A stretch of DNA of 64,000 nucleotides from Echinometra lucunter (GCA_029962745.1 CM057170.1:19852421-19916420); one strand, 5' to 3'. Positions 22,801 through 34,185 are shown, counted from the first letter of the stretch. The notes: generated from the sequence alone by a model not told the origin. Numbers and translations: made by a program.

Positions 22801-25800
22801 ATCCCGGGCTAGTCTCACTCCACCTCAAAGGCTCGACAAAAAAATGGATGAGAGAAAGAGCATGAGAAAATGAGAAAGAGACAAGGAGAGAGATAGGGGA
22901 GAAAAGGGCAAACAGGATACTTACATCTAATTCTGCCTTTGCTTCTGCAAACCTTTCCCTCTCTGCAGCATCTACCAAGAAGACTATACCTTCAACTGCT
23001 GGAAGGTATTTCTTCCAGACTTTTCTAACTTGTAAATGACCACCAAGGTCAAAGGTTGTGAATGTGACTCCATCAATCCTCAGTTCTTCTGATGCTGTAA
23101 AAAAATGTCAAGGTATGGTTTTTAGAAACAGATTCACATGAAGTAAACAAGGTACTATGCTATAGACTTATAGATAGCTGAAAAAATATATAATAAATTT
23201 ATAGGATAAATATTCATCTCAATCAGACCTCAATTAGACTAGACCTCAATTCGTATCAAAATTTTGCTTCTAAAAAATCTAATAAAAAGAACTAAAGACT
23301 AAATTCTATAATACTTCATTCTGAATAATTTGGAAAAAAGGAAAATATTTTTATAAATCAGTAACAAAATGCATACAAATGAAAGGAGTTGTTTGATACA
23401 TGTACTTACTGGGATGTAACGTAGGTACATGTTGGGCCATTCTGTCATCTTTTAAGACTGCTAGTAACGTTGTCTTGCCTGCATTGTCTAATCCAAGAAA
23501 TACTAACCTGCCTGTTTTGCCCCACAGCCCTGGGTAAGAATGAAAAGATTATACAAATTATAACAAGGCAAACGCCAAGCGTTGTCTCGCCTGCATATTG
23601 CAGTCATGAAGAGACTGCATGTCAAAACTATGCTATATGACTTCTGAGGCTGTCAGCAGTTTAGGGGGTGAATTGTGGTTCTGACAGTTTACATATGCAA
23701 TAATGGTATAGGCCTACTTTATCCCTAGGAAATCGGATAACACTAAGAATGCTGTTAATACTATGAAGCTATAATTATTTCCATGCAAGTAAGGAAATGA
23801 ATGTTAGTGAAAAAGAATGTAACTGATAATAATGTGAGTAAAATTGTAAAATTAAATTAATTATTAAGGTGTTATGGCAAACTTATTGTTTGAAAAATGG
23901 TATGAATTTGGTGATTCCACGTCAAAGCTATAGAAAGTTATTAGGTGTACAACATAGCACAGTGCCAGTTATGAAAAGTTCATTGACCTTTGACCTTTGA
24001 CCTTAATCAAATTCAACTAACATTCGAACTTGACCTGCACCTTCAAGAGATGGACCTCTCATATGAATTTGGCAATCCTACCTCGAAGGTATAGAAAGTT
24101 ATTGTGTGTACAACATAGCACAGTGCCAGTCATGGAAAGTTCATTGACCTTTGACCTCTGACCTTATTCAAATTCAACTCATACTCAAACTTGACCTGTG
24201 CCTTCAAGAGATGTACCTCTGGTATAAATTTGGTGATCCCACCTCGAAGCTATAGAAAGTTATTGTGTGTACAACACAGCACAGTGCCAGTCATGGAAAG
24301 TTCATTGACCTTTGACCTTTGACCTTAATCAAATTCAACTCACATTCGAACTTGACCTGCACCTTCAAGAGATGGACCTCTTTTATGAATTTGGCAATCC
24401 TACCTCGAAGGTATAAAAAGTTATTGTGTGTACAATATAGCACAGTGCCAGTCATGGAAAGTTCATTGACCTTTGACCTTTGACCTTATTCAAATTCGAC
24501 TCATATTCGAACTTGACCTGCGCCTTCAAGAGATGGACCTCTGGTATGAATTTGGTGATTCCACGTCAAAGCTATAGAAAGTTATTAGGTGTACAACATA
24601 GCACAGTGCCAGTTATGAAAAGTTCATTGACCTTTGACCTTTGACCTTAATCAAATTCAACTCACATTCGAACTTGACCTGCACCTTCAAGAGATGGACC
24701 TCTCATATGAATTTGGCAATCCTACCTCGAAGGTATAGAAAGTTATTGTGTGTACAACATAGCACAGTGCCAGTCATGGAAAGTTCATTGACCTTTGACC
24801 TCTGACCTTATTCAAATTCAACTCATACTCAAACTTGACCTGTGCCTTCAAGAGATGTACCTCTGGTATAAACTTGGTGATCCCACCTCGAAGCTATAGA
24901 AAGTTATTGTGTGTACAACACAGCACAGTGCCAGTCATGGAAAGTTCATTGACCTTTGACCTTTGACCTTAATCAAATTCAACTCACATTCGAACTTGAC
25001 CTGAACCTTCAAGAGATGGACCTCTTGTATGAATTTGGCAATCCTACCTCGAAGGTATAAAAAGTTATTGTGTGTACAATATAGCACAGTGCCAGTCATG
25101 GAAAGTTCATTGACCTTTGACCTTTGACCTTATTCAAATTCGACTCATATTCGAACTTGACCTGCGCCTTCAAGAGATGGACCTCTGGTATGAATTTGGT
25201 GATCCCACCTTAAAGCTATAGAAAGTTATTGGGTGTACAACACAATTGTTGACGACGACGCCGCCGACGACGCCGACGACGACGACGCCGACACCGGAAA
25301 TAGTGATACCTATGTCTCGCTCCGCTACGCAGGCGAGACAAAAATGATAATTTTCTACATTTAAAACATTTTTAACTACAAATGTTTACTACAGCATTTT
25401 TACTAGTCACAACTTTTCTCACAAGAATAAACAAACACCTTTTTGGGAGGCCCGGAGATTTCCTCTGTATCCCCAAAAACTTGGCATAACGAAATTTTCT
25501 TTATCAGCCCTACAGCTGATTTTGAGCCATGAACATCACTGTATAAAAGCAAACAAACTTGGCAAAAGATCAGAGATTGTTTTAGATTTGGCCAGAAGAA
25601 AGATGTGTACATTATGCTTTGAGAAATCAATGTAATCGGATCCTTCTACTATGTAAAGTGATGTTATACTATTCAGCACTTCAGTTGTAAAAGATTACCT
25701 GGCCAGCCTAGTTATCAGTACACAATCTACACTGTTATTAAACATCAGGGGCCTGCTGAACTCCAAACTGTCGTAAGTCTAAGTTCTTGGACAACCCATA

Positions 25801-27237
25801 GAGATGCACGTCATAGATTTAACAAACATTTTAATGAAGTATCCACAAACTAAAGACTTATGACAGTTTTGAGAAAGAGGCCCCAGGTGCAGTAAAAATA
25901 AGGACCTGTTTAATAGAGTTCCATAGATTTAAGCCATTCTATCATGAGGCAAAGGAAGATATTTTCTGAGACTTTGTTGTGATCCATCAGTGGGGTGTTT
26001 CACAAAGACTAAGATTGATTAAAATTGCACTTAACTATGGCTGGTCATTCATGCCACTGTTTTCTTTCACCATGGATCTCTCAAAGGATTTGCAAATCAT
26101 GGTCACAAATCTACAGAATTTACCATTTGTATAGTTCATTGATGAAGATAACAAAAAATGTGAATTCTTCAAATTTGTGACAATGATTTACGCATCCCTT
26201 GAGAGACCGATGGTGAAAGCAAGAAGTGGCATGAATAGCCTGCCATAGTTAACCTGTTGAACACGATTTGATTTCAGTATAATACACATTTCCCATAGAT
26301 TCTAACCGGAGTTATCTCGGGCATAGGGCTCAATGGGTTAAGAGCAATTTAAGTCAATCTTAGTCTTTGTGAAACACTCCCCTGAAGACAAATAAAAGGT
26401 TTTAACCCATTCGTGACAGGAATTATTTAAAGTCTAATTTGATCAGCTTTTACTCTTCAAATTGGCAACACCAACATTTTTATTTTATTCCTACATTTTC
26501 CTTATATAATGTCATGTATCTGAAATGAATATAAATTGACAGAAATTATGATGAGAAGTCAAAAAGTTGCCAATTTGCAGGGGAAAATGGTGATTTTAAA
26601 CTTTCTATCACATTGCCAATTTAAGGATTTTAATGCTTATTTTCCTTTTAAAAATTTTTAGCATCAAACAACAAATATTGACACAACCAAAATGGGCACA
26701 GTTTGTGTAGAATTTTTTGCTCTTTCTGCTCATGTATGTGGTATAATTTTTAGGGCTCTGCATCAAAAGTTATTAGGTCAAACCACAAAATGTGGACCTC
26801 TGTCACGAACATTACTTATTCTCTATGATGATAATGTGCACCAACATGTCATAAGGAACCTAATCTTCTAATTCTATACCATGCTTTTGGCTTGAAATTT
26901 GGTCAATTAAATACTCATCTGACGATAATAAAAATTTATCATGAAAACTTGTGAAATGAAGATTAGAAATTTCAAAAACACTTTCCATCCTAGATATACG
27001 ATGATATGAGCAATGCTCTCAGCTGTAAATAGTCCATTCATGAAAGTTACATTTATGAATTAATTCCATGTTATTTCAGATAAAACCCCAAATATCATTC
27101 AAATCCTCAAATTTTCCATTACATACAATTTTACTACTAAACATATTAGAATCAGCCATGCTGGACTTACCTAAACCTTTCAGTATAGACGTGAATGTTT
27201 CTACGAAATAGTTCCAACCGCTCCATATAAAACTCAT
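16695..27237 (-). CDS. SAR1: Small GTPase SAR1 (COPII coat initiator), complete coding gene
   Basis: Five exons join to 603 bases, 200 residues plus stop; animal SAR1 is about 198. SAR1 is the ER-membrane GTPase that, when GTP-bound, inserts its N-terminal helix and recruits SEC23-SEC24 and then SEC13-SEC31 to bud COPII vesicles. Visible features: hydrophobic amphipathic N terminus [20 protein letters not shown]-loop GLDNAGKTT; effector region HVPTLHPTSEEL; switch II FDLGGH; guanine-specificity motif NKID; C-terminal [20 protein letters not shown]. The catalytic histidine after DLGG is present. Exon junctions are 27171/23529 (phase 1), 23410/23094 (phase 1), 22925/17311 and 17180/16808 (both phase 0), each with GT/AG. 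The ATG at 27235-27237 lies just after a strong acceptor, so 5' UTR exons lie upstream. Vertebrate SAR1A and SAR1B cannot be told apart here. Confidence 0.95.
17180..17311 (-). CDS. SAR1: SAR1 coding exon 4 (NKID motif)
   Basis: It encodes [20 protein letters not shown], then [20 protein letters not shown] and TTGK. NKID is the guanine-specificity motif. Both splice sites lie between codons. Confidence 0.95.
17484..18196. mobile_element. Tigger/pogo-like DNA element in SAR1 intron
   Basis: The left end CAGGGAAATCCCGATATAAC and reversed right end CAGGGGAAACTCGGTATAAC are flanked by TA on both sides. GGCTATAACGAGGTAACGG repeats inside both ends. TA target duplication and CAGnGGAA ends fit the pogo branch of Tc1/mariner. 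No transposase frame, so non-autonomous (713 bp). Confidence 0.8.
18197..19750. other. SAR1 intron, no gene seen
   Basis: AT-rich DNA. 18600-18900 holds two diverged copies of a block with CAAGTTTTGACAAAACATCGAC-like words. 19630-19690 has TTTGACCTCATTTGACC and TGACCTTTGACCCC, remnants of the satellite-type repeats. Confidence 0.5.
19752..20703 (-). mobile_element. Satellite-bearing TIR element (CCTCC family), copy C, about 151-bp units
   Basis: The left border is AACTAGATGAATCTTCGACC followed by an imperfect palindrome and TTTATGCCTCAGCC. The right border is GGGCGGAGGCATAAAA. Units recur at about 151 bases (TGCCAAGTTTG at 20091, 20242, 20393; neighbours at 19943 and 20543). Each unit carries TGACCTTTGACC, CAAGTTTGA and AAGTTAT. 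A (GGAC)n tract lies next to the right end. Confidence 0.85.
20704..22269. other. SAR1 intron, no gene seen
   Basis: AT-rich intron with a short stretch of mixed composition at 21230-21370. I found no exon with matching splice sites and protein similarity. Confidence 0.5.
22275..22579 (+). mobile_element. tRNA-derived SINE with (TTA)n tail
   Basis: The tRNA-like head has an A-box-like TAGTGGTCTGGTGG (22284) and a perfect B box GGTTCGAATCC (22331-22341). The body has CCTTCAGCAAGAAATTCATC and TGCTGCACTC. The tail has AAGCGCATAGAGACG, GATATGCGCTATACAAG and then TATTATTATTATTA. Degraded kin lies at 58330-58570. Confidence 0.85.
22600..22850 (-). repeat. Fragment of a TGTCTCGCC-family satellite unit
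   Basis: Read on the - strand it gives CATAACTTTGCGACC, AACTAAACTTGGATAGTAGATG-like words and AGTCAAAGGTCAAATG. This matches the unit at 11011-11645. A GTCGAGCC/GGCTAGTCTCAC border lies near 22810-22840. Confidence 0.6.
22925..23094 (-). CDS. SAR1: SAR1 coding exon 3 (switch II)
   Basis: It encodes [20 protein letters not shown], then [20 protein letters not shown] and [17 protein letters not shown]. It contains the DxGGH switch II motif. The exon ends at a GTAAG donor. Confidence 0.95.
23410..23529 (-). CDS. SAR1: SAR1 coding exon 2 (P-loop)
   Basis: It encodes [20 protein letters not shown], then [19 protein letters not shown]. It holds the phosphate-binding loop and the switch I threonine region. 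The donor is CCCA then GTAAGT. Confidence 0.95.
23582..25342. mobile_element. Satellite-bearing TIR element with 161-bp array, in SAR1 intron
   Basis: Perfect 13-base inverted ends TTGTCTCGCCTGC (23582-23594) and GCAGGCGAGACAA (25329-25341). The interior carries eight 161-base units (TTCATTGACC at 23979, 24140, 24301, 24462, 24623, 24784, 24945, 25106). They form two nearly identical four-unit blocks 644 bases apart. A (GAC)n stretch at 25251-25297 follows the array. No protein frame. Confidence 0.9.
25343..27170. other. SAR1 intron 1 proximal part, no gene seen
   Basis: AT-rich sequence. An inverted pair AGACTAAGATTGATTAAAATTG (26006) and GAGCAATTTAAGTCAATCTT-like text (26341) with GTTTCACAAAG/CTTTGTGAAAC outside marks a small MITE at about 25993-26380. 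No coding exon recognised. Confidence 0.45.
27171..27237 (-). CDS. SAR1: SAR1 coding exon 1 (start codon)
   Basis: It encodes [20 protein letters not shown] and GL plus one base of the next glycine codon, ending at a GTAAGT donor. The aromatic, hydrophobic segment is the membrane-inserting amphipathic helix of the family. Confidence 0.93.
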
Positions 27238-27275
27238 CTTGAGTCTGGGATCTGATGAGAACAAATAAGAAAAAA
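27238..27275 (-). promoter_or_regulatory. SAR1: Acceptor and 5' UTR leader before the SAR1 ATG
   Basis: On the - strand a long pyrimidine tract TTTTTTCTTATTTGTTCTC ends in ATCAG, followed by ATCCCAGACTCAAG and the ATG. This is a strong 3' splice site 14 bases before the start codon, so transcription begins farther upstream (higher coordinates). Confidence 0.65.
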
Positions 27276-27937
27276 ATACATCAATGTTATTGTTAATACT
27301 CATTTCATTTTGAAATTCATCAACTTAAAGCTCATGTACAGTTTTGGCAGCAAAAAAAAAAAAGCATTGGCATGAAGCTGATTAAGTATAGTGTCACATC
27401 AACCTTGCATAAAAAGATAAGTGTGTGAGATAGTGTGATATATATTCCATTCATGAGTTCAATTTTAGTGTGAATGTCTGAAAAGAACACAACAGAACGG
27501 TAATACTCTGCCCTACGCTATAACCCCTGCACGCCAACATCTCCCCACAAAACATCCGCAGTGCTTCATTGTGCTTGTCACACAATAGAATTCCTGTCGG
27601 TTTTATATGTGTGTCAACATTGTTTCAGGGACTGAAAATTAAGTTTTGACATTTTGATTGTAAATACACTCACTTAAATGAGTTTTTATGTAATATCCTT
27701 TACATCTGCAGTTTTAGGATACAATCTTTAATATCATCTCTGGCAATGAACTGAAATAGTGAAATACACTCTTTTTTACAGATTTCTCAAAACTATTCAC
27801 TATCTTTAACTAATATTCATGAAGGTTAAAGATATTCTGTCTCAATTCAGTCTCAATTCAGTTTCACTTTCACTGTCATTTCATTTTCATCTTGTATAGG
27901 CCTACCAGTATGTATAATTGTTAGAAAAAGAGTAAAC

Positions 27938-29164
27938 AACTAGATGAATCCTCGACCACGCAGGGTTGAAATTTATGCCTCTGCCACTGCCAGATCAGAA
28001 ATATATGGCACATTCATGTTATTTTCATTTATACAACACATGTATAGATCCTTGCCATCTGATTGGATGAATGCGGGTCACATGACATTCAGGAGAATCA
28101 GCTATTGCATGCTCACTCTTAATGGCCGTGCAATAGACGTCTATTGAACGCTCAGCTGTGCAATAGATCCTAGGACACACTGAACTTGTGTATCGTACAC
28201 ATACGTACTGCATTGATGCATGCGTGTACCCGTTTGCGCTGCCAGCGCAACTTAACCGGTAATACCACAGCCAAGTACCGCAGGCCCACTGCGCAATTTT
28301 CTCGCTTTGCCTATAGGCCTACATACTAGCTGCGTACGTTTTTGTGTACGTGTAGGATTGTATTCATTGTTGCGAGAGTTTTATCAATTTCGGTACATAA
28401 CTTTTATTTGCTCGTGTTTAATAAATAGTTGACATTAACAACTTGACTAGATGATTTGCATCATTGGAACAGAGACAATGGGAATGTCTTTTCTACTGAC
28501 GCACGAGGTAAACAAACTTATTACATTAGACCTTTTTTTATTTTTTTTTTTACTAGAGCCAGATCTAGATCTAGGCCTAGTCCTCCTCCTAGATAGGCTT
28601 AACATTAGATCTTTTTTGGTCTAGACCAGGCCTAACGTTATATCGTGTGTTATATAAAACAAATATTCAATGTTTGGTCATTCGTGCGACGGTTCGAATA
28701 TTACATTCGGTGCAAGTTGAACCATTCTATTCAACGACGCGAATAGAGCGGTTAAACTTGCACGCTCATGTAATATTCGGAACCGTCGCACTCATAAACA
28801 TTGAATATTTGTATATTATGCAATGACATCTCTGACCTTGACCTTTGACCTTGTGACCCCAAATCTAATGGGACCATTGATCTTTCCATATGCATACATG
28901 AGCCAAATTTGAAGTTAAACCGTCGAGTTCTTGATTTATCGCAAAAACAAGCAAGTTTCATGTATATTATGACCTCTATGACCTTTGACTTTGAGACCCC
29001 CAAATCTAATCAGATCATTTTCCCCCCATATGCATGCGCGAGCAAAGTTTGAAGTTAATCCGTCAAACGGTTCTTAAGTTATCGCGAGAACAAAAACGGG
29101 ACGGACGGAAGACCTGAAAACATAATGCCTCCGGCACCCACCTACAGTGGGCGGAGGCATAAAA
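27938..29164 (-). mobile_element. Satellite-bearing TIR element (CCTCC family), copy D, interrupted
   Basis: The left border is AACTAGATGAATCCTCGACC then TTTATGCCTCTGCC; the right border is GTGGGCGGAGGCATAAAA. Compared with copy C, the words ATACAA and ATGACATC are separated here by about 780 bases (about 28036-28820), so another element has inserted. The satellite part (28820-29100) keeps TGACCTTGACCTTTGACC. Confidence 0.75.
28659..28812. mobile_element. Near-palindromic hairpin element, about 154 bp
   Basis: The left arm has ACAAATATTCAATGTTT, GTGCGACGGTTC, GAATATTACAT, GTGCAAGTT and TTCTATTC. The right arm carries their complements in reverse order, ending AAACATTGAATATTTGT. Arms are about 70 bases around a short AACGAC-type loop. 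Confidence 0.8.
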
Positions 29165-29271
29165 ATTGTTATTTTCATTTCTTCTTTGATGGTTATGTCC
29201 TGTACACTACTGTAATGTTTACAAAATAATGATGTACAGAGTACATCGTCAATACAGTTGCACAATGAATA

Positions 29272-29842
29272 CACTGGAACCTCATTACAACAAACTCTTC
29301 CGGACCAAGGAAATTACCCTTTTATATCAAAATCTTGTTATATCAGGGCTAAAAAACAATAAAGTACAAAGAAGAGGGACCGGCAAAATTACCTTGTTTG
29401 TTATAACAAGAGTTTGTTATAGTCGGTTCAGTTCGTCCACTGGTGCTCAACCGCTGCTGCCGGTGAAATACATTAGAAAATTTGTTTACAATACATGTAT
29501 ACAATATGGCAGCCTCCAGTCACGGTAAGACATTGTAGACGAGGATAAATTTGAGCAAGAAAATCCTACACGCTAATCTTACTTCCATAGTTCCATTTCA
29601 TTGATTTAAGGTATGAAACATAATACTATGTGAGAGCTACATGTATAATAAAAACTTTAGTTCTTAAACCGGTTGAATTTCAAAATCTTTTGACACTGTC
29701 ATGTTCTTATTTTTTCTTTATTTCATCCGCACCGGTCTCGGACTGAAAAAACACCAGCGGACACCAGTCAATCGGTCATAAAAAATAACCGAGATGACTC
29801 AGCCATAACAGTGTTCTTTATAATGAGGTTCCACTTCTACTG
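29272..29842. mobile_element. Tigger/pogo-like DNA element
   Basis: The left end CACTGGAACCTCATTACAAC and reversed right end CAGTAGAAGTGGAACCTCATTA-type sequence are flanked by TA. No transposase frame. The interior contains short fragments such as GTTATAACAAGAGTTTGTTATA near the left end. Confidence 0.7.
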
Positions 29843-30179
29843 TACCAATATAATTTCTCCTACAAAATTCTACCTACAAGTTGTCAACATTAACAATCAA
29901 GCTGATGATTTTCTGATTAGTTCTTCCCCCCTCCCCAAAAAAAAATGAATCACAGCATGTGTACCACTAAGGCAGGATTTGTTTCTTTAGAACTTTCTCA
30001 TTTATTGGATGACTGATGTTGGTGCTTGCTGGAATCAAGGGTTTTGATGTTTCAAGGAGGAGGGGGTGGGGGGGGGCAGTTTGAGCAGAGGTCCTTGATT
30101 ATCGCAAGGTTGATTTGGTGCCGTTTGAAATAGACGGGTTTGGATTTGTGGTCTTTCAGACAATGACTTTTTTTTCTTA

Positions 30180-30465
30180 TGCTTTCCCGCTGTTAATAAT
30201 ATTAATGTTACTTACTGCATTTTCCACCCCTTTACCTTCATTTTTGGTCTAGTTCTTACCCTCACTATGTCTCAATTTATATGTTTGAAGTATATTATGT
30301 ATATGTTTTATGATGTAAGTACTATATTTTGTAATCATGCTCTTCGTTTTACCCACAGTCCTGTACAATGTTCCCATAGAAACATGTAACATGGACTTTT
30401 TATGTTTGTTTCCCTTTGTTTAAAATCAATAAAGGTGATTAAGAAAAAAAAAAAAATTAAAAATA
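30180..30465 (+). repeat. Probable retroposon 3' end with poly(A)
   Basis: TTTAAAATCAATAAAGGTGA then TTAAG and a run of 13 A at 30441-30455. An AATAAA just before an A run is the mark of a retroposed 3' end. No coding part is recognisable upstream. Confidence 0.4.
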
Positions 30466-32254
30466 CCGACCTTTTCTATAGTAATCAATCTAACTGGAAC
30501 TTAAACATTATAATCATGACAGTACTTTCATTATTCTGTAACATAAAAATATATCATGTCTCTTTTCCTTCTCATCTTTATTTTTTCTTTTCAGTTTTGT
30601 TTTGCTTAGGATTTTTTCCTGCTTGCTTCACCAATGGTCTGCTCATAATTTTTACTTGTCAAATTTTTTTTTTTTTAAATACATCAAAAAGGAAGAAGGA
30701 AAGAAAAAGGAAAAAAAGAAAAGAAAAAGGAAAAGAAGGCAAGGAAATGGTATTTGTATTTAAGTAGTACAATGTAATTGAGGCACTAAGTAGTAATTAC
30801 TTCTTTTTTTTTCAATATCTTGATTCCTGTTTACCTGTTTACAGTGTATCCTAATTTCATATTTCTATGACACCTTTTCAATTTTAAGTTTTAGTTATAC
30901 AGTAAAAATTCTGTTATATTCTGCAGGGCTCCACACTAACATTTTTTTCTGGGGGTCCGGCTGGGCGCCCAGATTTCCATATTTTGACATTTTCAGCGCC
31001 CGGGGTGAAGTTTTGAGCGCCCGGAATAAACTTCCGTTACAAGAAGAATATGCACTAAAATCAACCAAATAATCATCCAACAATTAACCTCACATTTAAT
31101 GAATCAACAATAACCCCGATTTTCATTTTGTAATTCCTACTGAAAAAATGTGTGGCTTCGTCGAGAATATTCTTACTTTTGTCATGTTAGTCGAATGTAC
31201 ACTCGGAATGAAGAAACATTTCACGTTTCACTTTAGTCGTATACAGGCCCGATCAGGTCTCTAGTCTACACGAATATTAAAATTTCCACCAACTAAGTTC
31301 AACTCAAAAATTATTTTTTTGAGTATAAGGGCAACTGAAATGCGGCGCACCATACACGGCTGTCCATCGCGGAGGTTCTGGCGCCTGTTGGTGCTCCCCT
31401 TGTGGTCGAATGAAGACCAGCGGGGACTTGCATTTGACTTTGTACATGAAGTCACTGCATCGGCAGATACAGGGTGTTTGGTTTTTCATTTGTTTTTCGC
31501 CAATACCATCACGCTGGGAGCTTGTGATAAACGAAAAATCTCGCCACAAAACCACAAATTTCTTTATTTTTAGCGCTTTTTCTGCGACCATATTTCTTAG
31601 CATTGGACCTAAGCCTTCGCATGCTTTGGAAATATGGCACCGATTTTGCATTTTTGATGCCGGAATAGGACTTTTTAGATGGCTTTTTGGAGGTGACTAA
31701 GGGACTTACTTGTCGTGAGTGACAATGTCTCTGTATGTAATGAAGTGATTTGTGTGTGTTGTGGTAATAGAACGTGCTGACTTGTGATATAGACTAGTGA
31801 AAATAGGTCGAATCACGGCACAGGTCGAATGACGGGCACTCTACTCTACCCTAAAAATGTTGGCAATTAACATCCGTTGCATCATTTAGACTTGTATTTG
31901 ATTTCAAATATGATTTATCTTTATCTTAATTTTTGAATTAATTTCATCAACAAATGGCAAGGTCGGTATACCCAGTTGGTATCCAGACAGTCGATTTAAA
32001 TAGCCTAAGTTTTGAAAAAGCAATATCTCTTAAAATGCTTTAGCACAAATGTTGGGGAATATTATAGAGAACAAATATTGATGATGGTTAGCATTAATGA
32101 ATGCATAGTTTTTGTTTAATCAAAAGACAGAAAAGAAAGCTTCATTTTTGTTACGTGTCCGGACACCCAACCCCCCCAAAGACACCATCTTTTTTTGTTT
32201 AAAAAATTGCAAGGCTCTAGATCTAGAATCTAACGTTAGATCTAGCTTAAGTCA
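30466..32254. other. Intergenic, repeats and possible transposon end
   Basis: 30700-30750 is a purine run (GGAAAAAAAG words). CAGGGCTCCACACTAACATT at 30925 looks like the terminus of an hAT-type element, but I could not find its partner end. 31250-31700 has overlapping open frames on both strands without recognisable similarity. No gene supported. Confidence 0.35.
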
Positions 32255-33149
32255 AGAGTACCGGCTCTGGTGTGCGGCTGCTTAAAGGGAATTTGCGGAT
32301 TATATTTATTAATCAAAGACTCACACACATAGTTCAATACCATCAATGCAGAGTCCAAATACCTGCTAATTGAATAGAGGGCAAACTTAAAATTATTGAC
32401 CAATTATGTGGTCAGTAGTGTCCATTTTTCAAAACAATGTTAGGGGTCCTGTGCGCGGCCGCCCCTACCCCTGTGGGCGGCCGCCAATCATTTGGCGAGC
32501 ATTTAGTGCCATATTTGTGACGAAGTAAACAAAATTAATATTGAATTTCATGCTTTACACACCAATACTTTATGAAAAGCAATAATACTGTCTAGAAACC
32601 CATAAAATCTGTCAAAAGTGATGATCTACCAAATGCCGTGACAAAAAAATGAAGACAGAGTACAATCTCCTACAAAAACCTGCATTTTGTACACGTTTTA
32701 CATAGGGTGGCCGCTCACAGGACCCATCTTGAAAAATGGCTCTGGTGAGCGGCCACCCCCATGCAACTTTTTCTCTGGTGGTATAAATAAGAATTTCTGC
32801 AGCAAAATATGGACCATGAACTTCATTCTCTTAAATAAAAATCAAATCAGTTATCAACTTGAACAAATAAAGCTTAAGTATTGGCTTAAGTATGTGAAAG
32901 TTTCTTAACTTAAAAGTTAAGAAACTGCCATTTTTCAGTCAGTGACTGGTGGTGTCGACTTCTAATGATATTCAGCGAGACTCATTATGCTTACTGCTTT
33001 CGCGGAGTATTTTTTTTGGTGCACTAGAACCTACCTGAGACTGTCCAAGGTAATTTTTGAAGGGATATCAAAAATATTTTTTTAAATTTTAGTTTTTATT
33101 CACCACCGGCCGCTCACAGGGGACGGCCGCCCACAGGAGCACATACTCT
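32255..33149. mobile_element. DNA transposon with GGCGGCCGC-rich ends, copy 1
   Basis: The left end AGAGTACCGGCTCTGGTGTG and reversed right end AGAGTATGTGCTCCTGTGGG form imperfect TIRs. GCGGCCGC words lie near 32455-32490 and 33107-33130. A perfect hairpin GTTTCTTAAC...GTTAAGAAAC lies at about 32900-32925. Copy 2 is at 43680-44958. The 73-residue frame found in both copies has no similarity I know and is probably not coding. Confidence 0.75.
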
Positions 33150-33786
33150 AGGTCTAGATCTAACGTCCGCGCGCAATGAGTCTCCACGGACATCGACGCG
33201 CCACTCACTAGTCATAAAACGTCACCTCTTGTCTTCAGTCATCCTCTGAAAATTATCTCCATCGCTGCAGACTTAAATGTGGCTTTAGTGAATAGATCAA
33301 AATATTTCCTTTTGCCCTTGCAAAGTCTCTCGTAAGGTCCGGCACCAAAATAAGAGTTGAGCGGGATCAAAGTTCGACTTCCACACACACTCCTGCAAGT
33401 AACTGAAATAGTGCTGCATAGAGTTCGGGCGACGAACACAACACATCCCTACTAAGCAGTCGTTGTCTTCCGATCAGATGACGTATGTTGCTAAAATTTG
33501 CAGTCAAAATGAAGTATAACATATGCTGATCAAGCTCATACCATTTTAAAAGTGGGGGTGGTGTGATTTAAAAAAACAGAAGGGGGTGGCTTCTCAACGG
33601 AGAAAGTTCTACACGCAGAAGTCAGCAGAGTCAGCAAAGATCTGGCGCACGTGTTGTGTCTATGTAGGAAGATCGTGTATGAGCGCATGCGCAGAACTGT
33701 CAAGACATATCGAGTGTGTGTGGTGGTGACTCAACGGCAGCCACGTATGGACTCACCAACCCGGAAGTACGTAAGTATGGCAGAGT

Positions 33787-34185
33787 GACCTAACTTCGCG
33801 CAGGTCCAAACTTCGCACACAGGGCCATATCTCGAAAACTAGAAAAGATTGTGAAAAACTCGTAGCACCAACGGAAAAAGCACCCTAAAATTAGCCTGGA
33901 AGTTACTTTCCTTTTGAAATTACACAAGGAATTTTGAAATTATGAATGAAAAATCGGCAAATTTGGCAGCGTTTTGCGTTCGTTCTGACAAAAACTGGAC
34001 TTGTTGACAAGGGTCTAGAATTCCTCTTTTCGAGAGATGATGTCATCAAAATTGTAAGTAAAATGTGGTATCAAATTATTCAGTGGCATTTTGCCTTCCT
34101 AGTAATGCAATTATCTTACCTTTTAGTTTTATGGATCTCTAATTTGTATTAATCACTTGGAAACTGGCGTGCGCGAAGTTAGGTC
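33787..34185. mobile_element. MITE with perfect 16-bp TIR
   Basis: GACCTAACTTCGCGCA at 33787-33802 and its exact reverse complement at 34170-34185. The interior has CATATCTCGAAAACTAG and no coding frame. A diverged copy of the subterminal words (CAGGTCCAGAGTCGTGCG, GATATCTCGGGA) follows at 34210-34265. Confidence 0.85.

Noticed and set aside
30925..32220. hAT element starting CAGGGCTCCACACTAAC
   Set aside because: Only the left end is recognisable. GCAAGGCTCTAG near 32208 is not a convincing inverted partner and no target duplication was found.
32687..32908. 73-residue + frame also present at 44496-44717
   Set aside because: It lies inside two copies of the same non-coding DNA transposon. 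The sharing reflects copy similarity, not protein selection.
33239..33439. - strand open frame with a basic, acid-free start like a mitochondrial targeting peptide
   Set aside because: It begins at GTG, not ATG. An in-frame stop lies just upstream, and I see no similarity or convincing donor.
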